In this document: positions 1 through 6,914 of the stretch, one piece after another | Position numbering within the stretch: position 1 is the stretch's first letter | Layout of the letters: each line of letters starts with the position of its first letter | Assembly: GCA_038110465.1 (NCBI GenBank) | Contig: JAYNJU010000013.1 | Span: 1 to 14,552, forward strand | Source of the DNA: Marisimplicoccus sp038110465 | Lineage (GTDB): Bacteria; Bacteroidota; Bacteroidia; Flavobacteriales; Flavobacteriaceae | Length of the DNA: 14,552 nt | Direction of reading: 5' to 3' | Translations under genes and position numbers: made by a program | Notes under the pieces: model-generated | Told to the model about the DNA's origin: nothing | Seen by the model: the letters and a program-made list of their open reading frames with translations, nothing else | The model's database searches: none

Positions 1-67
1 AGAATTTTCTGCAATATCAATAGAACAATAACATAAAAATTATATTTTTAAATATTAAACTTTTTAA

Positions 68-520
68 ATGACTAGAGAAGATGTTCTAAACATTCAAAGA
101 GAATGGGCAAATGGTATTATTAAAATGGGTAAACTATCTAACGATAGAGATGAACTTGAAATATTTACAAAAGAATTTTTGAAAAAGAATTATGATTTTG
201 AAAATCAAGTTTTATTCAAACCAACAAAAGCAAAAGATATTCAATTTAGAAATGATTTGGAGTCGGCAATCTCTTATTTTATTGGAGGGAGTAATAGAAA
301 ATGTGAAGAAGACTTAGGTTTTGCTTTATCAAAATGGATTGATATTAAATTTGAAAATTCTGATATAATTATCAATGATCAAATTGCTCATGCAATGGGT
401 AATTATACCTTTAAAAGTCTAACATCAGAAGTAAAAGTAGAATATTCATTTTCATATAAAAGTTATAATACAGGTTTAAAAATTATTCTTCATCACTCTT
501 CTATACCATATCAATTATGA
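68..520 (+). CDS. NTF2/SnoaL-like small protein
   Basis: This encodes a 150-residue soluble protein with no signal peptide or membrane segment. The pattern 'MTREDVL..Q..W..GI', then 'VLFKPTKA', 'AISYFIGG', 'EDLGFAL', 'AMGNYTF' and a final 'LHHSSIPY' matches a family of about 150 residues found in many marine bacteria. Database entries often mislabel that family as phosphoribosyl-AMP cyclohydrolase; its fold is expected to be the cone-shaped NTF2/SnoaL type. That assignment comes from memory of the family, not from a visible catalytic motif. The last four bases overlap the aldo/keto reductase start (ATGA), so the two genes are probably translationally coupled and may share a metabolic role. 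The ATG at 68 follows an AT-rich leader of 67 bp with no Shine-Dalgarno sequence, which is normal in Bacteroidota. The substrate or ligand is unknown. Confidence 0.75.
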   Translation: MTREDVLNIQREWANGIIKMGKLSNDRDELEIFTKEFLKKNYDFENQVLFKPTKAKDIQFRNDLESAISYFIGGSNRKCEEDLGFALSKWIDIKFENSDIIINDQIAHAMGNYTFKSLTSEVKVEYSFSYKSYNTGLKIILHHSSIPYQL

Positions 521-1371
521 GTTATTCAAAAATTATTTCAGGAACTATGAATTGGGGAGAATGGGGTTCAAATTATTCTGGTTCAGAAGTTGCTAATTTA
601 ATTCAAACTGCTTATGAAAATGGTATTAATACTTTTGATCATGCTGATATTTATGGAGGTTATACTACAGAAGAATTGTTTGGAGAAGGTTTTAAACTAT
701 CTGGATTAGAAAGAGAAAAGGTATACTTTATTTCTAAATGTGGAATAATGTATCCATCAAAAAAACTTCCTATAGATGTAAAACATTATAATTACTCAAA
801 GGAACATATCATTAAGTCTGTAGAGAATTCACTTAAAAATTTAAAAACTGATTACTTAGATTGCTTATTACTACACAGACCAAGCCCAATAATGGACTCT
901 ATGGAAATATCCGATACAATTAATCAATTAATTGATAGACAATTAATAAAAGAATTTGGAGTGTCAAATTTTACTCCATCTCAAATGCTTTTAATAAAAA
1001 AAAATATAGATATTTCATATAATCAAATTGAATTCTCTTTAACTCATTATGAACCAATGTTTGATGGAACTTTAGATTTCATGGAAAATAATGATATTAT
1101 TCCAATGGCATATAGCCCTTTAGGTAACTTCTTTAGTACTGATAATGATAAACTTAAAGAAACAGTAGCTAAACTTTCCAATAAATATTCATGTGACAAG
1201 GATGAATTACTTCTAAGTTGGATTTTAAAACATAATTCAGGAATTATTCCTGTAATAGGAACAACTAAAGGAGAAAGAATTAAAAAGTCTGTTAATTCAA
1301 TAGATATTGAGATTGAATTAATGGATTGGTTTGAACTTTTAGAATCTAGTATGGGAAAAAGACTACCCTAA
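517..1371 (+). CDS. Aldo/keto reductase
   Basis: The 284-residue protein is a cytoplasmic NAD(P)H-dependent oxidoreductase of the aldo/keto reductase (TIM-barrel) superfamily, which reduces aldehydes or ketones to alcohols. The full catalytic tetrad is visible: Asp41 and Tyr46 in 'FDHADIYGGY', Lys74 in 'ISKCG' and His120 in 'LLLHRPSP'. The cofactor-side motifs 'KEFGVSNF' and 'PVIGTTKGERI' are also present. Length and motif spacing resemble the YdhF-like branch. The start ATG overlaps the stop of the upstream NTF2-like gene in an ATGA arrangement. Its TAA stop overlaps the TAG stop of the convergent CotH-like gene on the other strand (1368-1371), leaving no intergenic space. The substrate cannot be told from sequence. 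The family assignment is secure; the subfamily is an inference. Confidence 0.93.
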   Translation: MSYSKIISGTMNWGEWGSNYSGSEVANLIQTAYENGINTFDHADIYGGYTTEELFGEGFKLSGLEREKVYFISKCGIMYPSKKLPIDVKHYNYSKEHIIKSVENSLKNLKTDYLDCLLLHRPSPIMDSMEISDTINQLIDRQLIKEFGVSNFTPSQMLLIKKNIDISYNQIEFSLTHYEPMFDGTLDFMENNDIIPMAYSPLGNFFSTDNDKLKETVAKLSNKYSCDKDELLLSWILKHNSGIIPVIGTTKGERIKKSVNSIDIEIELMDWFELLESSMGKRLP

Positions 1372-2753
1372 TTTATTGAACTTATTTCATTATCCATCCA
1401 CTCTATTCTTTGATTTAACCAGTTTTTTAAAAATTCAATTTCTTCCTGATATGAAGATCCAACAAAGTAATTAGGCCATATGTACTGACCTAAAATTGGC
1501 CATTTACTAAAATTCTGATCAACAGCTTTGTTGGTTGAAAGATAGTTTACATAAGAGTCTATTAAATTATTTAAACTTGATTCACTTAATGTTGATGTTC
1601 TTAGCTGATTCCATCTACTTTTTAAAGATGATTTAAATATATCCCTATTCATCAATGATTTCCACCAAAAAGGAACTTGCCAAAGGTCTCCAGGACATAT
1701 ATCATTAAAATTATGAATCCAACCTTGAGGATTAGCACCATCACAGTAGTCAACATTTCCAAAAGCTAAATTAAAATCCCATATAGGTCCCATTTTAATT
1801 TTTCCATTTAAGTCTTTATGCATATATGTACTTAGTCTAAAACCATCTGGGTTTTTTGTTAGTTCATTCATTATCATAAAATCTACAAACGAATTTATAT
1901 CAATCAAATTATCTATAAAATTATCATCTTCTGTAAGCAATGCAGTTTCAAAATCAAAAATCATAGATTTTATATAGTTTTTTTGATTTTCAGAAATTTC
2001 TTCTGGTTTGGGATAATCATATATGAAATAAATTTGTGACTGTTCTGATAGAGATCCGCTAGTATCATATTTAGATCTAAATGAAAAGGATTCATCATAA
2101 CAATTACCACAATTATAGTCACCTGTTGATTTGTCTATTTTAAGGATATAACCACCGTCTAAACCGTCATCAGTATGTTCTGTAATATTAACTCTATTAA
2201 GATCTCTTTTTATTTTTTCCATAAGAATATAAAGACCTTTAAAGTCATATTCTATAAACAGATTATAGAACTTAGTATTACTAGCTTTAAAGCCAATTAA
2301 ATTTGATAAATCAAATGTTAACTTATTCCTAATTAATGACTTGTCAGAATATGGACCATAAAGTATCCAATCTTCTTCCTCTGGAAACCCTCCTATTGAC
2401 TCATCTTTATCCTGAGTCCAATCTTCATTTTTTGTTTCAAAACCATAAGATTTTTTTGGAAACATTTGAGATGAGCTTCCCCTAATCTCTATACCAATAT
2501 TATAATTTTTTTCTGTATCATTTTCTCTAATTATCATTTCTGCATTTATTTTTGGATCATCAACAATCTCCAACCCATTTGTTAAGACACTTATTGATGG
2601 GAACTCAGATAATAAAGTATTCTCTTCAATATTTTGAAAATTAGATTCAGAGTTAATATTTATTAAATCAATATCATCCTTTGAAGAACAAGAGTAAAAA
2701 AAAATAAGGGATAGAAATAAGAAGCTACTTCTCTTCAAAAAAGTATAATTCAT
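1368..2753 (-). CDS. CotH kinase-like lipoprotein
   Basis: The protein has about 461 residues. It starts with a lipoprotein signal (MNYTFLKRSS, a hydrophobic run, then FYSC, lipid-attached Cys22), so it should be anchored on the outside of the membrane. CotH-family marks are 'RGSSSQMFPKKSYGFE' (about residues 91-106), 'SLIRNKLTFDL' (139-149), 'GLYILMEKIKRD' (173-184), 'NPDGFRLSTYMHKD' (301-314) and the metal-binding-type 'GPIWDFNLAFG' (322-332). Spore-coat CotH proteins are atypical secreted protein kinases; whether this bacterial lipoprotein phosphorylates anything is unknown. I chose the ATG at 2753 because the longer version, from 2768, begins with TTG and adds five residues before the signal peptide. 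Even so it overlaps the pterin dehydratase gene by 29 bp, which suggests one transcript. The extra cysteines in 'YNCGNCY' (about 213-219) could form a disulfide or metal site. Confidence 0.88.
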   Translation of the reverse strand: MNYTFLKRSSFLFLSLIFFYSCSSKDDIDLININSESNFQNIEENTLLSEFPSISVLTNGLEIVDDPKINAEMIIRENDTEKNYNIGIEIRGSSSQMFPKKSYGFETKNEDWTQDKDESIGGFPEEEDWILYGPYSDKSLIRNKLTFDLSNLIGFKASNTKFYNLFIEYDFKGLYILMEKIKRDLNRVNITEHTDDGLDGGYILKIDKSTGDYNCGNCYDESFSFRSKYDTSGSLSEQSQIYFIYDYPKPEEISENQKNYIKSMIFDFETALLTEDDNFIDNLIDINSFVDFMIMNELTKNPDGFRLSTYMHKDLNGKIKMGPIWDFNLAFGNVDYCDGANPQGWIHNFNDICPGDLWQVPFWWKSLMNRDIFKSSLKSRWNQLRTSTLSESSLNNLIDSYVNYLSTNKAVDQNFSKWPILGQYIWPNYFVGSSYQEEIEFLKNWLNQRIEWMDNEISSIN

Positions 2754-3030
2754 TATAAAGTTCCTCAATAAATTTTGCTAAATCTATATCTAAATCTGTA
2801 ATACCTCCTACACTATGAGTTGAAATAGAAATTTCAACATACTTGAAGTCTATTTCAATTTTAGGATGATGATCCATCTGCTCAGATCTATCTGCTATAA
2901 GGTTGCTAAAGCTCATAGACTCCATAAAGGATTTTAATTGATATTTTTTAGAAATTACATTATTAGAATATGACCAAAGATTTAAATCCTTAAGTAAATT
3001 ATTTATTTCAGAGTCATTTAGTTTTTTCAA
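2725..3030 (-). CDS. phhB: Pterin-4a-carbinolamine dehydratase
   Basis: The 101-residue cytoplasmic protein dehydrates 4a-hydroxytetrahydrobiopterin, recycling the pterin cofactor of aromatic amino-acid hydroxylases. The family signature is present: 'MDHHPKIEIDFKYVEISISTH' (split here as MDHHPKIEID then FKYVEISISTH) followed by 'GGITDLDIDLA'. The histidines at 54, 55 and 72 match the catalytic His-His...His set of the DCoH/PhhB family, and full length is typical. No phenylalanine hydroxylase lies in the window, so the partner is elsewhere or the protein has another role. The assigned start is TTG, one base after the stop codon of the small membrane protein, and the reading frame has no nearby upstream ATG. 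TTG initiation plus this tight packing suggests translational coupling. The 3' end overlaps the CotH-like gene by 29 bp. Confidence 0.92.
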   Translation of the reverse strand: MKKLNDSEINNLLKDLNLWSYSNNVISKKYQLKSFMESMSFSNLIADRSEQMDHHPKIEIDFKYVEISISTHSVGGITDLDIDLAKFIEELYNELYFFEEK

Positions 3031-3031
3031 T

Positions 3032-3226
3032 TTATCTTGAATTAATATACCTCCAAATATAATAGATGGGTATTAAAATCACACCAAAAATAATAGCATA
3101 GAAAAGAAAGTAGGCAATTAGAATTAAAATAAAACATACAAAAACAATCCTAATTAATATTGATAATAATGGATGAGACATTATATCATAATACATATTA
3201 ATAATTAAATTTTTAATCTTTTCCAC
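3032..3226 (-). CDS. Small hydrophobic membrane protein
   Basis: I do not recognise a family. The frame encodes a short amphipathic N-terminal stretch (VEKIKNLIINMYYDIMSH), then one or two membrane-spanning segments rich in Ile, Leu, Phe and Val, and a positive tail ending RYINSR. I prefer the GTG at 3226 (64 residues), which begins 20 bp after the glycosylase stop. A start at 3298 would overlap the glycosylase by 53 bp and read through a 'HHYCCG' stretch that is just the antiphase of that gene. ATGs at 3196 and 3181 are possible and would give 54 or 49 residues. It ends one base before the pterin dehydratase start and so fits as a member of the same transcript. The uninterrupted hydrophobic pattern supports it being real; the start is uncertain. 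Confidence 0.55.
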   Translation of the reverse strand: MEKIKNLIINMYYDIMSHPLLSILIRIVFVCFILILIAYFLFYAIIFGVILIPIYYIWRYINSR

Positions 3227-3245
3227 TAGTGCTAATTTAATATTT

Positions 3246-3863
3246 TTAAGAATAAAAATACTTGTGTTCAATAGACTTCCACAACAATAATGATGCAACT
3301 GTCTTGTATGGTGACCATTTTTCTATAAGCATATCTAATTGATCTTCATTATCTAAAGTTATACCATAATTAAATTTAATACTATTCATAAGAGCTAAAT
3401 CCCCTTTTGAAAAAATATCAATTCTATATAAGACAAATATTAAAAACATCTGAGATGACCATGGACCAATACCTTTTATTTTACATAGCTCACTTATTAC
3501 TTGATCATTATTTGAATTAAAAAAATCAAAGCTAGATTTTGAAAAATACTCATATACATTTGTTATATAAGATGCTTTTCTATTAGAAATCCCAATTGAT
3601 TTTAATTCACTAATAGTAAGGTTGATTATTTGACTATTATCTAAATCTTTGATAATATCTTTAAACCTTTTTTTAATCTTAATTGCAGCCTTAAAACTAA
3701 CCTGTTGTTCAATAATTAAATATGATAGTGCTTCAGGAAAGTTTTTATTATACCTTTCATTTATATCAATTTCAGATGAAAATCTATTTATTAAAAAATT
3801 TAAAACTTTATCATGAGATAAATATTCATAAGATTTTTTTAACGTTATTTGATTTAGCTCCAT
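3246..3863 (-). CDS. HhH-GPD DNA glycosylase, AlkA-like 3-methyladenine type
   Basis: The 205-residue cytoplasmic protein belongs to the helix-hairpin-helix GPD superfamily of base-excision repair glycosylases, which remove alkylated purines such as 3-methyladenine. Visible marks are 'YLIIEQQVSFKAA' (about 48-60), corresponding to the conserved 'I..QQ.S..AA' segment, the hairpin 'KIKGIGPWSSQM' (128-139), and the catalytic Asp at 155 in 'FSKGDLAL'. There is no Cys-rich iron-sulfur loop, which argues against the Nth/MutY branches. It lacks the N-terminal TBP-like domain of E. coli AlkA, as most compact bacterial and archaeal homologues do. The start ATG is 24 bp from the divergent DUF411 gene. 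It heads the minus-strand cluster leading to the small membrane protein, pterin dehydratase and CotH-like gene. Confidence 0.9.
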   Translation of the reverse strand: MELNQITLKKSYEYLSHDKVLNFLINRFSSEIDINERYNKNFPEALSYLIIEQQVSFKAAIKIKKRFKDIIKDLDNSQIINLTISELKSIGISNRKASYITNVYEYFSKSSFDFFNSNNDQVISELCKIKGIGPWSSQMFLIFVLYRIDIFSKGDLALMNSIKFNYGITLDNEDQLDMLIEKWSPYKTVASLLLWKSIEHKYFYS

Positions 3864-3875
3864 TAAAAAAAAACC

Positions 3876-3883
3876 GATATTTG
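3876..3883 (+). promoter_or_regulatory. Possible -7 promoter element for the DUF411 gene
   Basis: GATATTTG matches five of the six fixed positions of the Bacteroidota -7 element TAnnTTTG. It ends four bases before the ATG at 3888, so transcription would begin at or next to the start codon, giving a leaderless or near-leaderless mRNA. No well-placed -33 TTG is visible: the nearest, around 3849-3851, is about 24 bp upstream. The whole divergent intergenic region is only 24 bp, so any promoter for either gene must overlap coding sequence. This is a weak call. Confidence 0.25.
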
Positions 3884-3887
3884 TGAA

Positions 3888-4325
3888 ATGAAAAAATATA
3901 TTTTAATCTTATCAATCATAATTTTCTCTTGTAATCAAGATACAAAAGAAAAATTAGTAGTTTATCAATCACCTACTTGTGGATGTTGCTCAGGATGGGT
4001 ATCAAATATGGAAACTAATGGATTTAATGTTGAAGCCATTAAAACTAATGATATGTACTCGGCTAAAGTAAAAGCTGATATTGATATTACCCTTCAATCT
4101 TGTCATACTGGTTTTATAGCAGGATATTTCGTAGAAGGTCACGTTCCTCATGATGCAATTACAAAACTTTTAAATGAAAAACCAAATATCAAGGGAATAA
4201 CAGTTCCTGGCATGCCATCTGGAGCAAATGTGCCAGGTATGGAAACTTCAACTGAAAATGCAAAATTTGACGTATTAGCTGTTAACAATGATGGGACTAC
4301 TTTCGTTTGGAAGCAGTATGAATAA
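3888..4325 (+). CDS. DUF411 family metal-binding lipoprotein
   Basis: The 145-residue protein has a lipoprotein signal (MKKYILILSIIIFSC, Cys15) followed directly by a DUF411 domain. The domain begins 'LVVYQSPTCGCCSGW' with a CxCC motif at residues 31-34. Next come 'SCHTGFIAGYFVEGHVPHDAI' elements (Cys72, His73 and the later GHVPH), and 'KGITVPGMPSGANVPGME', rich in Met and Pro. DUF411 proteins have a thioredoxin-like start and are often found with copper-resistance genes, so binding of copper or another soft metal in the periplasm is a reasonable inference; no copper transporter is present here to confirm it. The gene overlaps the following small lipoprotein by 8 bp. It is divergent from the glycosylase. 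The family call is firm and the metal role is inferred. Confidence 0.92.
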   Translation: MKKYILILSIIIFSCNQDTKEKLVVYQSPTCGCCSGWVSNMETNGFNVEAIKTNDMYSAKVKADIDITLQSCHTGFIAGYFVEGHVPHDAITKLLNEKPNIKGITVPGMPSGANVPGMETSTENAKFDVLAVNNDGTTFVWKQYE

Positions 4326-4572
4326 CATAACAAGTATTTCTTTATTTTTTTTAATTCTTGTTTTCAATTCTTGTGAAAAAGAAAGCTGTTATAAAATAGT
4401 AGGAAAAGAAATTATTAATAATGAATATTATTTTTTATTAGATAATAATAATGTCTTAGACTATAATAGAAATACAAATGAATCAACAGGTATACCAGAT
4501 CCATACGGAACAGGTAAAGTTGATAGAGAAACATATGATTCAGTTGAAATTGGAGAAAATTATTGTAAATAA
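4318..4572 (+). CDS. Small lipoprotein of unknown function
   Basis: The 84-residue product starts with a clear lipoprotein signal (MNNITSISLFFLILVFNSC, Cys19). The mature part begins with a second cysteine ('EKESCYKIVGKEI') and ends with another near the C-terminus ('GENYCK'), a pair that could form a disulfide in the periplasm. The middle is polar and contains 'GIPDPYGTGKVDRETYDSV'. I recognise no named domain. I chose the ATG at 4318, which overlaps the DUF411 stop by 8 bp; an in-frame ATG at 4288 would add residues that merely read the DUF411 gene in another frame and would spoil the signal peptide. The overlap suggests translational coupling, so it probably acts with the DUF411 protein, perhaps as an accessory envelope factor. 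It ends two bases before a strong stem-loop. Confidence 0.75.
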   Translation: MNNITSISLFFLILVFNSCEKESCYKIVGKEIINNEYYFLLDNNNVLDYNRNTNESTGIPDPYGTGKVDRETYDSVEIGENYCK

Positions 4573-4608
4573 AAAAACCTGCCTAAAAAACCATAAAAAG
4601 GCAGGTTT
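4571..4608. terminator. Stem-loop terminator between the DUF411 operon and the RNA candidate
   Basis: A perfect 10-bp inverted repeat (AAACCTGCCT at 4575-4584 and AGGCAGGTTT at 4599-4608) encloses a 14-base A-rich loop. On the minus strand the stem is followed by a U tract (TTTTTTTATTT, counting three paired bases), which makes a good intrinsic terminator for minus-strand transcription. On the plus strand only three T follow before GC, so it is a weaker terminator for the DUF411 operon ending at 4572. It probably serves both converging transcripts, mainly the minus one. Confidence 0.8.
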
Positions 4609-4740
4609 GCAAATCAGATACTACATATAGTAGCGAACATAAACTAGGTTAATTGTACATGTAAGTTTTAAATTCTGTGTAAATTTAACCACGGAATTAT
4701 AACATTTTAACACCTATATTTTAGTTTTTTCTGAGTTTTA
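4575..4740 (-). ncRNA. 6S RNA-like regulatory RNA candidate (minus strand)
   Basis: This intergenic stretch folds, as minus-strand RNA, into the layout typical of 6S RNA, which binds the housekeeping RNA polymerase holoenzyme by imitating an open promoter. What I see: a closing stem of 8 bp with one bulge (4730-4738 with 4611-4618); an unpaired 5' region of about 39 bases; an apical hairpin of 12 Watson-Crick pairs with two single-base bulges (4678-4690 with 4647-4659, loop of 18); and on the 3' side a small hairpin CTAC/GTAG with a 5-base loop (4621-4633), two bases from the closing stem. The intrinsic terminator at 4571-4608 follows directly. Length is about 170 nt, close to known 6S RNAs. 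A weak -7-like element, TCAATTTG, lies at 4742-4749 on the minus strand. Flavobacteria are known to have a divergent 6S RNA. The identity is inferred from shape only, since I cannot compare with its covariance model. Confidence 0.5.
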
Positions 4741-4741
4741 T

Positions 4742-4749
4742 CAAATTGA
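4742..4749 (-). promoter_or_regulatory. Possible -7 element for the 6S-like RNA
   Basis: Read on the minus strand this is TCAATTTG, five of six fixed positions of the Bacteroidota -7 consensus TAnnTTTG. It would place the RNA start at about 4735-4738, right at the outer end of the closing stem. I see no convincing -33 TTG at the usual distance, so the call depends mostly on its position. Confidence 0.3.
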
Positions 4750-4818
4750 AAAAAAAGAATGAAGTTTTTTAAGAATTTAATTTTAAAAGATCAAAAAAAT
4801 AGGAATTTCAAAAACTAT

Positions 4819-6912
4819 ATGAAGTATCCTATTAAATTATATAGTTTATTTTTATTAATTATAACATCTTGCAGCTCAGAAGTGAACATAGAAAGTATTA
4901 ATAAGAATCAACTTGGTAAGGAAACAAGTCTTTATCTTAAACAACATTCTGAAAATCCAATAAATTGGCAAAGATGGTCAAATGAAATTTTCAATGTATC
5001 TAAAGAACTTGATAAACTCTTGGTTATTAGTATTGGTTACTCGAGCTGCCATTGGTGTCATGTAATGGAGGAAGAAACATTTGCTAATGATTCAATTGCA
5101 TCTATAATGAATGAATATTTCATAAATATTAAAGTTGATAGAGAAGAAAATCCCGATGTCGATCAGGCATACATGACTGCATCTCAATTGATGACTGGTT
5201 CTGGAGGATGGCCCTTAAATGTTATTACTTTACCTGATGGCACTCCAATTTATGCAGGCACTTACCACACCACTTCTCAATGGGATGATATTCTTAAGAG
5301 AATCATAAGATTAAAGAAAGATAATTATGATGGTCTAAAGGAAATTGCTAATAATGTTAAGAATGGTGTAATTGACGTAAATACTATTAAAAAGCAAGAA
5401 GAAATATCAGAATTTAATGTTGATTTTCTAAAAAGTAATATAGAATTATGGAAACAAAAATGGGATTTAAAACATGGTGGGGATCTTGCACAACAAAAAT
5501 TTGTTTCACCATCTAAGTACCTTTTTTTACTAAACTATGGAATTATTTATGATGATCAAGATGTATTAAATCATGTAGAAAACACTCTGGATATAGTTCT
5601 ATCAAGTGGTTTAAACGATTTTGTAGAGGGTGGATTCTACAGGTATACTGTAGACAACGAATGGAAAATACCTCATTTTGAAAAAATGTTATATGATCAA
5701 GCTCAATTAATTAGTTTATATTCCAGAGCTTATAAAGTATTTAAAAAAGAAGAATATAAAAATGTAATTACAAGTACTATTTCATTCTTAAAGTCAGAAA
5801 TGTATTCTGATTTAGGACTTTTTTACGCTGCAATGGATGCTGATACTGATGGAGAAGAAGGAAAATACTACTCTTTTGATTACAATGAGCTTATTCAAAT
5901 TTCTAATGGAACAGATTTTAACTTATTTCTAAGTTATTTCAATTTAGATCCTAGTAATCCATGGGAGAATGATAAATACCTTCTTCTACCTATAGAAAAT
6001 AAAAATTTATCAGGCTGGTTAATTGACAACAGTATAAATGAAGAAGCTCTTTTAATAAGCAAAAAAAAGTGGATAGATAATATTTTAAAAATTAAAGAAG
6101 AAAGAACTAAACCTAGAATAGATGATAAAATAATTGTTTCATGGAATGCACTAACTATATCAAGTTTTATTGATGCATATGAAGCATTAAAAAATGACCA
6201 GTATCTTGATGATGCTATTTCCATGCATACTATTCTTCAAAATAACTCATTTAAAAAAGGGAATCTAATTCATACATTCAAAGAAAATCAATTTCAAGAA
6301 GGAGTTCTAGAAGATTATGCATATTTCTCAAAATCTTCAATGAGGCTATTTCAAGCAACTGGTAATGAAATATATTTTGAATTTTCAAAAAAATTAACAG
6401 ATGAAGCTTTTGAGATTTTCAGAGTTGAAAATTCAGATCTACTTGTATACAGTAATAATGAAGAGCTTTTTACTAAGCTAATATCTATAGACGATGGTGT
6501 AATTCCATCTCCTAACTCTATACTCTCAGAAAATTTATTTAATATAGGTCATATAATTTTTGATGATTATTACCTTGATCAATCAAATAGGATGATTTCA
6601 TCAGTTAAAGAAATAATTAATGAAAATATAAATGCTTACTCTGTGTGGGGGAACAACATACTAAATAAAGTTGAACCTTTCTTTGAAGTTGCTATAATTG
6701 GCCCAAATTCAAAAAAAATAACAGATAATATCTCAAGCTTTTTTACTCCCAATACACTAGTAGTTCAATCAAGCATTGAAAGTGATATACCTTTATTTAT
6801 CGATAGATTCTTTGATGATGAAACATACATATATGTTTGCCAAAATAAAGTATGTCAAAGACCTGAAACTAATATTAATCTTGCTTTAAGCCAAGTCCCT
6901 TACATTAAATAA
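4819..6912 (+). CDS. DUF255 thioredoxin-like lipoprotein (YyaL/SSP411 family)
   Basis: From the ATG at 4819 the protein has 697 residues and a compact lipoprotein signal (MKYPIKLYSLFLLIITSC, Cys18). An in-frame ATG at 4759 would add 20 basic and polar residues and push the lipid Cys to 38, so I prefer 4819. The N-terminal third is a thioredoxin-like DUF255 domain: 'SIGYSSCHWCHVMEEETF' with CHWC at about 77-80, then 'KVDREENPDVDQAY' and 'TGSGGWPLNVITLPDGTP'. The rest is an alpha/alpha-barrel like glycoside-hydrolase or epimerase folds, with 'GGFYRYTVDNEWKIPHFEKML' elements and 'AAMDADTDGEEGKYY'. It ends with the usual 'YVCQNKVCQRP'. Full-length family members are about 650-700 residues; their biochemical role is unsettled (redox or sugar-related). 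Most bacterial members are cytoplasmic, so a lipoprotein version is a Bacteroidota trait. The following lipoprotein gene starts two bases after its stop. Confidence 0.92.
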   Translation: MKYPIKLYSLFLLIITSCSSEVNIESINKNQLGKETSLYLKQHSENPINWQRWSNEIFNVSKELDKLLVISIGYSSCHWCHVMEEETFANDSIASIMNEYFINIKVDREENPDVDQAYMTASQLMTGSGGWPLNVITLPDGTPIYAGTYHTTSQWDDILKRIIRLKKDNYDGLKEIANNVKNGVIDVNTIKKQEEISEFNVDFLKSNIELWKQKWDLKHGGDLAQQKFVSPSKYLFLLNYGIIYDDQDVLNHVENTLDIVLSSGLNDFVEGGFYRYTVDNEWKIPHFEKMLYDQAQLISLYSRAYKVFKKEEYKNVITSTISFLKSEMYSDLGLFYAAMDADTDGEEGKYYSFDYNELIQISNGTDFNLFLSYFNLDPSNPWENDKYLLLPIENKNLSGWLIDNSINEEALLISKKKWIDNILKIKEERTKPRIDDKIIVSWNALTISSFIDAYEALKNDQYLDDAISMHTILQNNSFKKGNLIHTFKENQFQEGVLEDYAYFSKSSMRLFQATGNEIYFEFSKKLTDEAFEIFRVENSDLLVYSNNEELFTKLISIDDGVIPSPNSILSENLFNIGHIIFDDYYLDQSNRMISSVKEIINENINAYSVWGNNILNKVEPFFEVAIIGPNSKKITDNISSFFTPNTLVVQSSIESDIPLFIDRFFDDETYIYVCQNKVCQRPETNINLALSQVPYIK

Positions 6913-6914
6913 AT

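Noticed and set aside
1..36. Possible C-terminal end of an upstream plus-strand gene (frames stopping at 31 or 36)
   Set aside because: Only 9-11 codons are visible with no recognisable motif, so nothing supports either frame.
1368..3863. Cluster of kinase-like, glycosylase and membrane genes considered as a defence island
   Set aside because: Members are common housekeeping or envelope families, with no nuclease, helicase, sensor or mobile element nearby.
4148..4333. Open frame antisense to the DUF411 gene
   Set aside because: It is a codon-structure shadow of a well-supported gene, with no start context or recognisable family.
4715..4722. Plus-strand TATATTTT as a -7 element for the DUF255 gene
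   Set aside because: The final G of TAnnTTTG is missing and there is no -33 TTG at a suitable distance; in AT-rich DNA this match is expected by chance.
5934..6224. Open frame antisense to the DUF255 gene
   Set aside because: It lies wholly within a confirmed domain of the other strand and has no independent support.
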